Positions 27,192-36,072 of a DNA stretch of 64,000 nt are shown here, piece after piece. The notes below the pieces were generated by a model, which saw only the letters and a list, made by a program, of their open reading frames with translations, was not told where the DNA came from and ran no database searches. Positions within the stretch are counted from its first letter, which is position 1; each line of letters opens with the position of its first letter. The translations under genes and the position numbers were made by a program. Source of the DNA: Phycisphaerae bacterium RAS2 (lineage in GTDB: Bacteria > Planctomycetota > Phycisphaerae > UBA1845 > UTPLA1); assembly GCA_007753915.1 (NCBI GenBank), contig CP036352.1, forward strand, positions 496,001-560,000, in the 5' to 3' direction.

Positions 27192-27881
27192 ATGCGTACG
27201 GTTGGACTGGACTGCTCTCGATCAATTCATGAAGACGGAGTGCAGGCCTTGAGCAGCGCGCAGCCCAGAACCCGCAAGTCCGCGAAGGCCACAACCGCCG
27301 CCGCCATCCGTTGCAGCGCGATGTTGCTGAAGCCACGCAACGATGGGAAGACGTCGGCGACCGCGAAGGCCGCGACCTGGTACTTCCTGATCCTGCCGAA
27401 AGAAGCCAGCGCGAAGCTCCCTTCGCGTGGGCAGGTGTCCGTGGAAGGCACGTTGAATGGCGCGCCGCTTCGAGCGACGCTCGAGCCGGACGGCCGCGGC
27501 GGGCATTGGTTGAAGGTGGACCGGAAGCTGTGCAAAGCGGCGGGACGGGGCGGCGAGCCGCTGGAGGCGGGGGATGTCGTTGATCTGGCACTCACGCCCA
27601 TGATGCAGGAGCCCGAGCCGAAGCTGCCGGCCGACCTGCGGAAGGCGCTCGCGGCAGCGCCCCCGGCGCGGGCGGCATGGAAGGACATCACGCCCGCCGC
27701 GCGGCGGGATTTCATTCACTGGGTCGTCTCGCCGAAGCAGGCCGAAACGCGTGCGCGGCGGATTCGGACGGCCTGCGATATGCTCGCCAAGGGCAAGCGC
27801 CGGCCCTGCTGCTTCGATCGATCCGGGATGTACAGCAGGAGCCTTACGTGCCCGGTGGCGGATGACGGACCGGGAATGTGA
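27192..27881 (+). CDS. DUF1905/YdeI-OmpD-associated protein
   Basis: A 229-aa protein. Residues about 75-120 (SRGQVSVEGTLNGAPLRATLEPDGRGGHWLKVDRKLCKAAG) resemble DUF1905, and about 145-215 (DLRKALAAAPPARAAWKDITPAARRDFIHWVVSPKQAETRARRI) the YdeI/OmpD-associated helical domain. YdeI-type proteins affect envelope stress and peptide sensitivity in enterics. The N-terminal 40 residues are not family-like, so the true start may be at ATG 27321 or another internal codon. The gene starts 6 nt after the VOC lipoprotein and may be co-transcribed. Confidence 0.78.
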   Translation: MRTVGLDCSRSIHEDGVQALSSAQPRTRKSAKATTAAAIRCSAMLLKPRNDGKTSATAKAATWYFLILPKEASAKLPSRGQVSVEGTLNGAPLRATLEPDGRGGHWLKVDRKLCKAAGRGGEPLEAGDVVDLALTPMMQEPEPKLPADLRKALAAAPPARAAWKDITPAARRDFIHWVVSPKQAETRARRIRTACDMLAKGKRRPCCFDRSGMYSRSLTCPVADDGPGM

Positions 27882-27984
27882 GGACGGTAGCGGAGCGTGA
27901 ACTGCATCCACTTCGATTCATTGAAATAACTCGCATTGGTTTGGCATCGAAGTAAGTGCGTATCCTGATTGAGTGAGAGTGTCC

Positions 27985-29667
27985 ATGCGAAAGGGCCACT
28001 TACCCGCGTTGTCACCCGATGTAGTCGAACTGCTCGACCGGTTTCGTAAGGCCATGACTGCCGTATGGCAGTCACAGCATATCAAGCCCGCATGGCTTGG
28101 TCGAGGAAGGCTTCGCGGGTCGATCGCTCGTGCGCAGGAAGCGCTAACGTCAATACGCGACCTCGGCGAGTGGATCGCGATCCCTTCGCTTCTTTATGTG
28201 CTTGCCAGCGACATCGAGACATTGCGCAACCATGCCGCATATGTCGTTGATCACCTCGTATCTCGAATCCCAGCCAGCCAGCTTCCCGCGTTTGAGCGCC
28301 GCTTACGAGAATCTACATACAAGACATACTTGTGGCACGAACAAGGAATGAGCGCCGTGACCGGGCGAATCTGGCCGCCTCATGTGTGGGCGTTGTTGAC
28401 CATGCATGCGAGTGGTTTCGTGCGAGAAGCGGCGATGAAGAAGCTGCTTCTGCTCGGTGACTATGAGTTAGCTCTGCCGTTTCTGTTGCTGCGCCTGAAC
28501 GACTGGGTCATTCAGGTTCGATCCATCGCGGAGGACATCGTGCGCGGATTGGTCAACAGCAGGTCCATGCATCTTTGGGTTCCGGTGCTCGGTCTGTTGC
28601 CGCGACTTCAAGATCGCTCACGTGCGGATCACGCATGGCTGCAGGATCGGCTCTTCAGGTTATTCGCCATCAGGAAGAATCGAAGATTCCTTTTGCTTGC
28701 CGCCGGCTCTTCCGAAACCGCAACGGTGAGATGGGCGGCGCGCGCGATGCTGACGTTGCCTCGGAGTGAGCGAAACATGCTCGTGTGGTCGCTCGTGGAC
28801 CATCCCGATGCCGTTGTGCGGCTCAATGTCGCAAGGGCATTGCGCGACGGAAAGCCGAGCGAGGCGCGCGATCAGCTTTTCGAACACTTGGCGTCCGATC
28901 CCAGCATGCTTGTCCGGCGCGAGGTACTGCTGGCGCGACTGGAAGACTCCGGCGCAGATCGCGATGAGATACTTCGCGCCGCGTTGCTGGATCGCCATTC
29001 GTCCATTCGCGAGGCGGCGAGATACTATCTTAGAAAGGATGCCGAAGGCTGCGGCGCGGCTTTCGACTCCAGAAACTTCTACCTGGAGAAGCGAGAGAGT
29101 GTGGAACTTCGTACCCTCCCACAAGTCATCCTGGGCTTGGGGGAATGCGGTGAATGCGAAGACGCGAACATTGCAGCCCCATATGTTGAAATGGCCGATG
29201 TTCGCGTCGCGAAGGCAGCCGTACGAGCCTGTGGCGCGCTGGATCGCAAGAGTCGTTTGTTGTGGTTTGCCAGACTTCTTACGGATGCCCGTCCAGGAGT
29301 GGCGCGTGCTGCTGCGCGAGAACTCATCACCGCAGGCGACGCGGCGCCGATTGGACAGCTTCGCGAAATCCTGCGCTCGGCTCCGCACTCCCATTCACGC
29401 CGTTACGCATTGCGCATACTTCTGCGTATGCATCTCTTTGACGCCATGATTGACGCGATTCGCGCGCTGGATGGTCCCGACGTGGACATCATTCAAATGG
29501 GTAGTGAGTTCATTAATAACGCGCATTCATGGCGTGTGCCGTATGGCCCGAGCGATCCGCAGAAGGCCGCTGTGGTCGATGCGTTGCGCAGTCTATCGCA
29601 GCCGCCGTCGGATTCGATTCGCAGGAGACTGCATGCCTTAATGGGCATTGAAACGAATCGTGCTTAA
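27985..29667 (+). CDS. HEAT-repeat protein
   Basis: A 560-aa soluble helical-repeat protein built of at least eight HEAT-like units, for example LRNHAAYVVDHLV, VRWAARAMLTL, DAVVRLNVARALRDG and PGVARAAARELITAGDAAPIGQLREIL. No catalytic domain, signal peptide or transmembrane segment was seen. ATG 27985 was preferred over GTG 27973. HEAT arrays usually serve as scaffolds; the partner is unknown. It is upstream of, but 196 nt from, the ABC importer genes. Confidence 0.78.
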   Translation: MRKGHLPALSPDVVELLDRFRKAMTAVWQSQHIKPAWLGRGRLRGSIARAQEALTSIRDLGEWIAIPSLLYVLASDIETLRNHAAYVVDHLVSRIPASQLPAFERRLRESTYKTYLWHEQGMSAVTGRIWPPHVWALLTMHASGFVREAAMKKLLLLGDYELALPFLLLRLNDWVIQVRSIAEDIVRGLVNSRSMHLWVPVLGLLPRLQDRSRADHAWLQDRLFRLFAIRKNRRFLLLAAGSSETATVRWAARAMLTLPRSERNMLVWSLVDHPDAVVRLNVARALRDGKPSEARDQLFEHLASDPSMLVRREVLLARLEDSGADRDEILRAALLDRHSSIREAARYYLRKDAEGCGAAFDSRNFYLEKRESVELRTLPQVILGLGECGECEDANIAAPYVEMADVRVAKAAVRACGALDRKSRLLWFARLLTDARPGVARAAARELITAGDAAPIGQLREILRSAPHSHSRRYALRILLRMHLFDAMIDAIRALDGPDVDIIQMGSEFINNAHSWRVPYGPSDPQKAAVVDALRSLSQPPSDSIRRRLHALMGIETNRA

Positions 29668-29863
29668 TCAGCATGAGAATACGTGTCGCGCGGTCGGTTT
29701 CTCCGCGACGGCAATTTCGCCGCTTCTTGCGTTGATTGGCCGCATCGCACCCGAACCTCGTCTACCATTGAGAATGCGGCTCTTCAATAGAAGGCTTGCG
29801 TCGGCCTGCGCACGCGCACGATTGGCCACCGATACTGTCGCAAGTTAGAATCGTCACCGTCTC

Positions 29864-30937
29864 ATGAAATCCCTCCGTGCATCAGTTCTGAAGTCCGCGA
29901 TCCTGTGGATTGTGCTCATCGCCATCCTTCACGGTTGGCTGAATCTGCACATCAATCCGTTTGCCGCGGGCAAGGCTGATGGGGAAAAGGAGAAGTTCCG
30001 CGTCGGGTTTCTGCCGGTGACGTGCCATCTGACCTGCCCGGTGACCGATTTCATCAACCGCCAGATCGCCGGCGACGGCATCTTTGAACCGATCCGCTTC
30101 AACGGCTGGCCCGAATTGAAAGAGGCGTTCTTGGCGCGCTACACGAAGGCGACGTTTATCCTTGCGCCGCTGGCCATGAAACTTCGCGAGGACGGCATCC
30201 CCATCAAGATCGTTTACCTTGGCCACCGTGACGGCACTTCATTGATGGTGCATAAGGACTCGCTCATCTACCGGTTTGAGGATCTGCGAGGCAAGACGGT
30301 CGCCATTCCCAATCGCTACTCCAACCAGCGTTTGCTGATCCTCAAGGCGATGAAAGACCGCGGTATGGCGTTTGACGAAATCAACATGGTCGAAATGCCC
30401 CCGCCCGACATGCCGGTTGCGCTGGCCACCAAATCCGTCGATGCCATCACGGCCGCCGAACCGTTCATGGCGCAGACCGAACTGGACGGCTACGGCCGCA
30501 CGCTTTACGCGACCAAGGACATCTGGCCGAACTTCATTTCGTGTGTGCTCGCGGTGCACGAAGACTCGATTCGCAATGAGCGCGAGGTAATCCAGCAGCT
30601 TGTCGATGGGATCGCGCGCAGCGGCAAGTGGCTGGACCAGACGATGGATCACCGCATGCAGGCCGCGCAGTTTGTTTCCAAGCACTATTACAACCAGAAC
30701 CCGGAGCTGCTGGGTTTTGTTCTTAGCAAGCCGCCGGATCGCGTGAAGTATACGAATCTGGCGGTGCGCCGACCTGACTTCGAGGAGATTGAAGAACTGG
30801 CGGTTGCGTCAGGCGTCTTGAAGGGGCAAGTTCACTTCGACGACTATTGCGACGGGAGTTTTATCGCCGACGATGCGACCGTGCCGCCGTATGCGTTCGA
30901 AATGGCTGCGCCCGTGAAGCCGGGGGGCGCGCCGTGA
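29864..30937 (+). CDS. ABC transporter substrate-binding protein (NMT1/NrtA/SsuA-like)
   Basis: A 357-aa periplasmic binding protein, anchored by an N-terminal hydrophobic segment (SAILWIVLIAILHGWL) rather than a lipobox. The family core reads FRVGFLPVTCHLTCPVTDFINRQ, GTSLMVHKDS, FEDLRGKTVAIPNRYS and VDAITAAEPFMAQTELDG. Family members bind nitrate, bicarbonate, sulfonates or thiamine precursors. The permease gene overlaps its stop (GTGA) and the ATPase follows, so this is one importer. Confidence 0.92.
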   Translation: MKSLRASVLKSAILWIVLIAILHGWLNLHINPFAAGKADGEKEKFRVGFLPVTCHLTCPVTDFINRQIAGDGIFEPIRFNGWPELKEAFLARYTKATFILAPLAMKLREDGIPIKIVYLGHRDGTSLMVHKDSLIYRFEDLRGKTVAIPNRYSNQRLLILKAMKDRGMAFDEINMVEMPPPDMPVALATKSVDAITAAEPFMAQTELDGYGRTLYATKDIWPNFISCVLAVHEDSIRNEREVIQQLVDGIARSGKWLDQTMDHRMQAAQFVSKHYYNQNPELLGFVLSKPPDRVKYTNLAVRRPDFEEIEELAVASGVLKGQVHFDDYCDGSFIADDATVPPYAFEMAAPVKPGGAP

Positions 30938-31767
30938 CGCGAGAATCCGGGCGAGCGGGCGCGGTGATCTTGCCTCTGTGTGTGGCCGGTGTGATGCTGC
31001 TCGCGTGGCACGGGGCCGTGCGGTGGACCGGAAGCGATCTGTTTCCCACGCCAATGGAGGTGCTTCGCGGCATGGTCGAACTGGCACGACCGACGCCGGC
31101 GGTTCCTTCAGAGACACCCTGGTATCGTGTGCCGTTTGCGTACCTGGAGAATTCGCGGCTGGTGCGCTACACCGTCGCGTCGTTGTTTCGCGTGACGGTC
31201 GGCTTCGGGCTGGCCGTCGTGCTGGGTATACCGTTCGGGCTGCTGCTAGGCTGGTCGGCGCGGTTGTTTCGCGCGTTCAATCCGATCATTCAGGTGCTGC
31301 GGCCCATCTCGCCGATCGCGTGGATTCCCGTGGCGATTCTGTGGTTCGGTGTGGACGACAAGTCGCCGGTCTTTTTGATCTTTCTCGCGAGCGTGTTTCC
31401 GATCACCGTGGCGGCGATGGCGGCCGTGCAAAACATGCAGCTTGTTTACGTTCGCGCGGCGCGGAACTTCGGCTTGAGCAGGCGGCAGTTGTTCACGCGC
31501 GTGATTTTTCCTGCGTGCCTGCCGCAGATTCTCACCGGCGTGCGCATCGCACTGGGCGTCGCGTGGCTGGTCGTCGTCGCGGCCGAGATGATCGCCGTCA
31601 ACAGCGGCCTGGGCTTTCTCATCATCGACGCGCGCAACGCCGGTAAGCGCTACGACCTCGTCGTCGCCGGAATGGTCATGATCGGCCTGATCGGTCTTGT
31701 GCTGGACCTGTTGATGCGCCGGCTGGAGCGATTTGACGAAGTTCGCTGGGGGTACGCGGTGCAATGA
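30934..31767 (+). CDS. ABC transporter permease (NrtB/SsuC/TauC-like)
   Basis: A 277-aa inner-membrane permease with about six spans. The BPD-type EAA region is NFGLSRRQLFTRVIFPACLPQILTG, and VAWLVVVAAEMIAVNSGLGFLI is a family hallmark of nitrate/sulfonate/taurine importers. GTG 30934 overlaps the binding-protein stop, and the stop overlaps the ATPase start (ATGA), so the three genes are translationally coupled. Confidence 0.93.
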   Translation: MTRESGRAGAVILPLCVAGVMLLAWHGAVRWTGSDLFPTPMEVLRGMVELARPTPAVPSETPWYRVPFAYLENSRLVRYTVASLFRVTVGFGLAVVLGIPFGLLLGWSARLFRAFNPIIQVLRPISPIAWIPVAILWFGVDDKSPVFLIFLASVFPITVAAMAAVQNMQLVYVRAARNFGLSRRQLFTRVIFPACLPQILTGVRIALGVAWLVVVAAEMIAVNSGLGFLIIDARNAGKRYDLVVAGMVMIGLIGLVLDLLMRRLERFDEVRWGYAVQ

Positions 31768-32531
31768 ATGCCGCAGTGGACGTGCACGAGTTAAGCATGG
31801 CGTATCGCGGTCGCGCACCCGGCGAGCAGGTCGATGCGCTGCGCGAGGTGTCGCTTTCCGTGCGCGAGGGGGAGTTCGTCTGCATCGTCGGGCCGTCGGG
31901 CTGCGGCAAGTCGACGCTGCTGAACATCATCGCCGGGTTTCTCGGCGCGACGGCCGGTCGAGTGATGGTTGAAGGTCGCCCGGTGACGGGGCCGGACCCG
32001 CGGCGGATTTTTCTGTTTCAGGAGAACGGCGTCTTCCCGTGGTTGAGCGTGCGCGACAACGTCGGGTTCGGCTTATTGCGAGCCGCGGCGCGCGAGCGCG
32101 AGGCGACCGCGCAGCATTACATCGACATGGTCGGATTGACCGGGTTCGAGTCGGCCTATCCGCACGAGTTGTCGGGCGGCATGCGACAGCGCGTGGAGAT
32201 CGCGCGGGCCTTGGCGGCCGGGCCGGACATCCTCTACATGGACGAGCCGTTTGGCGCGCTGGATTTCCTGACGCGCATGAAAATGCGATCCGATCTCATT
32301 CGCATCTGGCAGGCCGAGCGCAAGACGATCCTTTTCGTGACGCACGACATCGAGGAATCGGTGCAACTGGCTGACCGCGTGCTCGTGATGAGTCCGCGAC
32401 CGGGGACGATCTGCGCCGAAGTGCGGATCGACCTTCCTCGGCCGCGCGACCTGGACGCGCCACGGTATCTTGCACTGCGCGACGAGGTGTTCCACGCCAT
32501 GGGCATGACGTTGAAGGTCGGCGGGGAGTAA
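31764..32531 (+). CDS. ABC transporter ATP-binding protein (NrtD/SsuB/TauB-like)
   Basis: A 255-aa ATPase. It has Walker A GPSGCGKST, Q-loop LFQENGVFPWLSV, signature LSGGMRQR, Walker B ILYMDEPFGALD and switch His in VTHDIEES. It energises the importer formed with the two preceding genes. Relation to the tauABC/ssuABC/nrtABC cluster is clear, but no nitrate or sulfonate metabolism gene is adjacent, so the substrate remains open. Confidence 0.95.
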   Translation: MNAAVDVHELSMAYRGRAPGEQVDALREVSLSVREGEFVCIVGPSGCGKSTLLNIIAGFLGATAGRVMVEGRPVTGPDPRRIFLFQENGVFPWLSVRDNVGFGLLRAAAREREATAQHYIDMVGLTGFESAYPHELSGGMRQRVEIARALAAGPDILYMDEPFGALDFLTRMKMRSDLIRIWQAERKTILFVTHDIEESVQLADRVLVMSPRPGTICAEVRIDLPRPRDLDAPRYLALRDEVFHAMGMTLKVGGE

Positions 32532-32649
32532 GGCGGGAGCCGAACGACGTGCGTGACCGCGGATACGCCGTCGGCCTGGTTGATCGCAATACGATCCCTG
32601 AACAATCGCGCCCGCGTAAGCGGAGGGCCGATTTACGAAGAAAGTCGTT

Positions 32650-32674
32650 GGACTCCCGCCTGCGCGGGAATGAC
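32650..32674. repeat. REP-like hairpin, copy 2 (inverted relative to 18813)
   Basis: GGACTCCCGCC and GCGCGGGAATGAC arms around a short loop. It is the reverse complement of 18813-18837 with two loop differences. It lies in the gap after the ABC transporter genes. Confidence 0.7.
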
Positions 32675-32774
32675 AAAACTTCGTCGCGTGAGTATTGGGA
32701 ACGGCTCTGGTCTCGCCGATATGGGTTAATATGGCATGCAGACCTAGCGGCCGGTGGCCGGAAGGAGCCGACAC

Positions 32775-32927
32775 ATGGACAGTTTTCTTTGCACGCTTCT
32801 TGACTCGCCGACGAGTTTCCTCCAGTTGTTCATCAACCTGGGCTGGAGCATCTTGAGCTTGTTTGGGATTCCGGTGTTCGATCTGCGCGGAGCGGTCGGC
32901 GATCTGCTCGGCTGCGCGAGTTATTGA
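32775..32927 (+). CDS. 50-aa hydrophobic small protein
   Basis: A short frame starting at ATG 32775 with AAGGAG 8 nt upstream and ending at TGA 32927. It encodes a hydrophobic segment (FLQLFINLGWSILSLFGIPV) and ends in GDLLGCASY. The good ribosome site, one membrane-like helix and absence of any other gene in the gap support reality. No family is recognised. A heptamer repeat array starts 7 nt after the stop. Confidence 0.55.
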   Translation: MDSFLCTLLDSPTSFLQLFINLGWSILSLFGIPVFDLRGAVGDLLGCASY

Positions 32928-32933
32928 TTAGGG

Positions 32934-33003
32934 GGCAGTGATCAGTGATCAGTGGGCAGTGATCAGTGGGCAGTGATCAGTGGGCAGTGGGCAGTGGGCA
33001 GTG
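32934..33003. repeat. Heptanucleotide tandem array, 10 units
   Basis: Ten consecutive 7-bp units, either ATCAGTG or GGCAGTG, cover exactly 70 bp. It begins just after the small gene at 32775-32927 and lies 97 bp from the dnaB stop. Related units in reverse orientation occur at 61966-62000. Confidence 0.92.
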
Positions 33004-33099
33004 AATAGCCTGTAGAGTGCGTCCTCGACGCACCATTCGCCTGGATGGTGGGCCATCCCCACCCTACCATTGGTTGTTTACAAAAAAGCGACGACTGTC

Positions 33100-34665
33100 T
33101 CAAAACGGTGTTTCATCGCCGTCGGCGGCGCCGGGCGGTGGAAGGTCGCCATCCAGCGCGACGTCTTCGTCGAAACCTCGCGCATCGGCGGCCAGCGCCT
33201 CCGCATCGGCCGCGGCATCGCCCGACAGGTGCGGCGCGGCGGCGTTGTCGAACCGCGCGTATTGCGGCGTGAAGTGAATCTCCACGGTTCCCGTCGGGCC
33301 GTTGCGCTGCTTGGCGACAATTAATTCGGTGCGGCCGGTGTCGGTCGGCGGCGGCCCCATGTCCTCGTCGGCCTTTCCGCCGACGCGCTTGCGGTCGCGA
33401 TAATAATCTTCACGGTGCAGGAGCACGATCACGTCGGCGTCCTGCTCGATCGCGCCGCTCTCGCGCAGATCGCTCATGCGCGGGCGATTGCCGTCGCGCC
33501 CCTCGACCTGCCGGTTGAGCTGCGCCAGGGCGACAATGGGGATGCCCAGTTCGCGCCCCAGGGCCTTCAGCCCACGGCTGATCGCGGCGATCTCCTGTTG
33601 GCGGCTCTCGCGCGTGGCCGGGTCGAACATGAGCTGGAGGTAGTCGACGAACACGACCTGGATGTCGTGTAGCTGCTTCAGCCGCCGCGCCTTGGCGCGC
33701 AGCTCCATGATGCTCATGCCGGGTTTGTCGTCGATGAAGACGGGCTTGTTCTCCATCTGGCGGCGGGCGCGCTCCAGTTGACGCTTGTCGCGATCTGTAA
33801 GCCGGCCGCGGCGCAGGTTGTTCATGTCCACGTAGCCGAGCGAGCAGAGCATGCGCTGGGTGATCTGCAGCTTGCTCATTTCCATGGAGAAGAAGACGCA
33901 CGGCAGGGCCTCGGCGATGCCGATGTACTCGAGCATCGACAGTCCCAGGGCCGTCTTTCCCATGCTGGGCCGCGCCGCGACGATGACAAGGTCGCCGTAC
34001 TGCATGCCGCCGAGCAGTTCGTCGAGATCTCGAAACCCCGTGGGAACACCGGTGACATCGTGTTCGCCGGCGGTGCTGATTTTCTCAAACGTCTCGTCAA
34101 GGAACTGCTTGAGCGTCACCGGCTGGTTGGTGACGCGCTTCTCGGTGACGTCGAACAGCTTGTGCTCGGCCTCGTCGAGGATCTGCGCGGCGGGTTCGGC
34201 CTGGTTGTAGGCGGCGTGTTGAATCTCGCCGCTGCACTTGATCAGATCGCGCAGCAGCGACTTGTCGCGGACGATGTTGGCGTAGTACTCGGCGTTGGCA
34301 GAGGACGGGACGGACTCGTGCAGTTCGAGCAGGTACTCGCGCCCGCCGATCTCGGTGAGCGTGCCGCGCCGGCGCAGATCGTCCTCCAGCAGAATGAGGT
34401 CGATCGGCTTGCCGACATCATACAGGTCGACCAGCGCCTCGTAGAGAAGCTGGTGATCGTGCCGATAGAAGCGCGTCGCCTCGCTCGGTGGAATGATCTG
34501 CAAGACCTGGCCGATGCTGTCCGAGTCGACGAGCATCGACCCGAGCAGACTCTGCTCGGCTTCTCGATCCCACGGCGGGACGCGACTGGCCAGGCCGGCG
34601 TCAGTCGGCCGAGTTCCCGGCGTCGCTCGATTGACCGGCTGCGTCGCTGGCGCCTGCGGCGGCAT
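33100..34665 (-). CDS. dnaB: Replicative DNA helicase DnaB
   Basis: A 521-aa hexameric helicase that unwinds DNA at the replication fork and recruits primase. Residues about 30-130 are the N-terminal collar domain (PPWDREAEQSLLGSML). The RecA-like core has Walker A ARPSMGKTALG, Walker B VVFVDYLQLM and ALAQLNRQVEGR. ATG 34665 has GGAGG 7 nt upstream and overlaps the 3' end of rplI by 65 nt. A longer frame up to 34893 is the reading-frame shadow of rplI and was rejected. The Asp/Ala/Pro-rich tail ends in DETPF. It is last in the rpsF-ssb-rpsR-rplI-dnaB run. Confidence 0.97.
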   Translation of the reverse strand: MPPQAPATQPVNRATPGTRPTDAGLASRVPPWDREAEQSLLGSMLVDSDSIGQVLQIIPPSEATRFYRHDHQLLYEALVDLYDVGKPIDLILLEDDLRRRGTLTEIGGREYLLELHESVPSSANAEYYANIVRDKSLLRDLIKCSGEIQHAAYNQAEPAAQILDEAEHKLFDVTEKRVTNQPVTLKQFLDETFEKISTAGEHDVTGVPTGFRDLDELLGGMQYGDLVIVAARPSMGKTALGLSMLEYIGIAEALPCVFFSMEMSKLQITQRMLCSLGYVDMNNLRRGRLTDRDKRQLERARRQMENKPVFIDDKPGMSIMELRAKARRLKQLHDIQVVFVDYLQLMFDPATRESRQQEIAAISRGLKALGRELGIPIVALAQLNRQVEGRDGNRPRMSDLRESGAIEQDADVIVLLHREDYYRDRKRVGGKADEDMGPPPTDTGRTELIVAKQRNGPTGTVEIHFTPQYARFDNAAAPHLSGDAAADAEALAADARGFDEDVALDGDLPPPGAADGDETPF

Positions 34666-35152
34666 GGCTGACCTCCGTTTCAGCGGCTTCTTCGTCCATC
34701 GCGGCCTTCTCGGCCACGACCCAGACCTTGACGGTCGCGCGGATGTCGTCGGCGAGGACGACCGGCACTTCCAGCGTGCCGACTTCCTTGATGTTGTGCG
34801 ACATCTTGACCTGATCGGCCTTGACGCTGTGCCCCTCGTCGAGCAGAGCGGCGGCGATTTCGCGCGGGCCGACCGACCCGTAGAGGTGGCCATCCGGCGT
34901 GCAGGCAGCGGAGATCGTGACTTCGACGCCGGTCAGGCGCGTGGCCGTCTCCTGCAGCATGGCGCGGACGCGCTCGCGCTCCATCGCGGCGATCTTCTTG
35001 TCGGCTTCGACCGCCTTAAGGTTGTGCGGCGTCGGCTCGTAGGCGAGGTGATACGGCAGCAGATAATTCCGCGCGTAACCGGCCGAAACTTCGACCACGT
35101 CGCCGCAGAGGCCGAGGTTGGGAATGTCTTTTCGTAAGAGTAGCTTGACCAT
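34601..35152 (-). CDS. rplI: 50S ribosomal protein L9
   Basis: A 183-aa large-subunit protein with the L9 N-terminal motif KLLLRKDIPNLGLCGDVVEVSAGYARNYLLP, a central helix and the C-terminal rRNA-binding domain GHLYGSVGPREIAAALL. A 25-30 residue Ala/Glu/Asp extension follows the usual end of L9 (about 150 aa). Its coding region overlaps the start of dnaB, which helps explain the tail. AGGAG lies 11 nt before ATG 35152. Confidence 0.96.
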   Translation of the reverse strand: MVKLLLRKDIPNLGLCGDVVEVSAGYARNYLLPYHLAYEPTPHNLKAVEADKKIAAMERERVRAMLQETATRLTGVEVTISAACTPDGHLYGSVGPREIAAALLDEGHSVKADQVKMSHNIKEVGTLEVPVVLADDIRATVKVWVVAEKAAMDEEAAETEVSHAAAGASDAAGQSSDAGNSAD

Positions 35153-35181
35153 CGGAGTCGTCTCCTGGTGAATGTCCGGGG

Positions 35182-35415
35182 CTAGCCGCAGAACGGCATG
35201 AGCGCGATAAAGCGAGCGTGTTTGAGCGCCTGGCGGCTGGCGCGCTGATGTTTGGCGCAATTGCCGCTTCGCTTGCGCGACAGGTGCTTGCCCTGCGTCG
35301 TGACCAGCCGCTGAAGCGCGGGCAGGTCCTTGTAGTCGATCTCTTCCGCCTTCTCGCGGCAGAAGCGGCACTTCGCCGGCTCGCGCACGCGGAGTTTCTT
35401 CTTCTTGTTGTTCAT
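35182..35415 (-). CDS. rpsR: 30S ribosomal protein S18 with zinc-binding-type cysteines
   Basis: A 77-aa small-subunit protein that binds S6 and 16S rRNA. The core [34 protein letters not shown] is typical S18. CRFC near the N-terminus plus Cys-x2-His in GNCAKHQ form a probable zinc site; zinc-free S18 usually has TSAKHQ here. ATG 35415 ([10 protein letters not shown]) was chosen, with a weak ribosome site; ATG 35445 is an alternative. Confidence 0.95.
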   Translation of the reverse strand: MNNKKKKLRVREPAKCRFCREKAEEIDYKDLPALQRLVTTQGKHLSRKRSGNCAKHQRASRQALKHARFIALMPFCG

Positions 35416-35537
35416 CGGTTTGCCCCGTCGGGGGCCTGCGGTCATCGTTCTCACGGCTGATTCCTCACTTCTGCGTCCGGCCGCCCCTGCGACCGGCCTG
35501 GTTCATCTCAATGACTCGTTGCGATTTTTCGTTTCGC

Positions 35538-36017
35538 TCAAAACGGGATGTCTTCTCCCGCCGGCGGTTGCACGTCGTCAAAAGGCGGCGGTTCGTCGGC
35601 CATGGCGCCGGCCGGCGCGGCTGCGGGCTGCGGACGCTGCGCGCGACCGCCTCCGCCCTCCTGATTGCCGCGATTGCCGCCGCCACCACCCGATCCCAGA
35701 AACTGAAAGTTGTCCACGACCACGTACAACTTGCTTCGCTTCTGGCCGTCCTTGCCTTCCCACTGGTCGTACTTCAGCCGGCCTTCGACGAGAAGCGGCT
35801 TGCCCTTGCTCATGTACTGGTTCAGCGTTTCGGCGGGGCGGCCGTAGGCGCGAAGATCGACAAAGCAGGTCTCATCGCGCATGTCACCGTTTTGCGATTT
35901 CCATTTGCGGTTGATCGCCATGCCGAACTCGCAGACAGCCGTATTGCTCGGCAGGTAGGTCAACTGCGGATCGCGCGTCAGGTTGCCCGCCAGGATCACT
36001 TTGTTGAAATTCGCCAT
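35538..36017 (-). CDS. ssb: Single-stranded DNA-binding protein
   Basis: A 159-aa SSB. The OB-fold domain (FNKVILAGNLTRDPQLTYLPSNTAVCEFGMAINR) is followed by a Gly/Gln/Pro-rich linker and the acidic tip EDIPF, which docks replication and repair proteins. It lies between rpsF and rpsR as in most bacteria. GGGAGGG precedes ATG 36017. Confidence 0.97.
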   Translation of the reverse strand: MANFNKVILAGNLTRDPQLTYLPSNTAVCEFGMAINRKWKSQNGDMRDETCFVDLRAYGRPAETLNQYMSKGKPLLVEGRLKYDQWEGKDGQKRSKLYVVVDNFQFLGSGGGGGNRGNQEGGGGRAQRPQPAAAPAGAMADEPPPFDDVQPPAGEDIPF

Positions 36018-36072
36018 CGCCTGTTCCCTCCCTGTTTGGCTGCCGCGTCCGGCGGCGCTTCACGCTGCTGAA

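Noticed and set aside
29668-29863. Small gene between the HEAT-repeat gene and the ABC importer
   Set aside because: The only frames overlap the HEAT gene end or are under 25 codons without ribosome sites.
34666-34893. N-terminal extension of DnaB by 76 residues
   Set aside because: The extension is the other reading frame of rplI, is Arg/Ser-rich, and a strong ribosome site stands at the internal ATG 34665.
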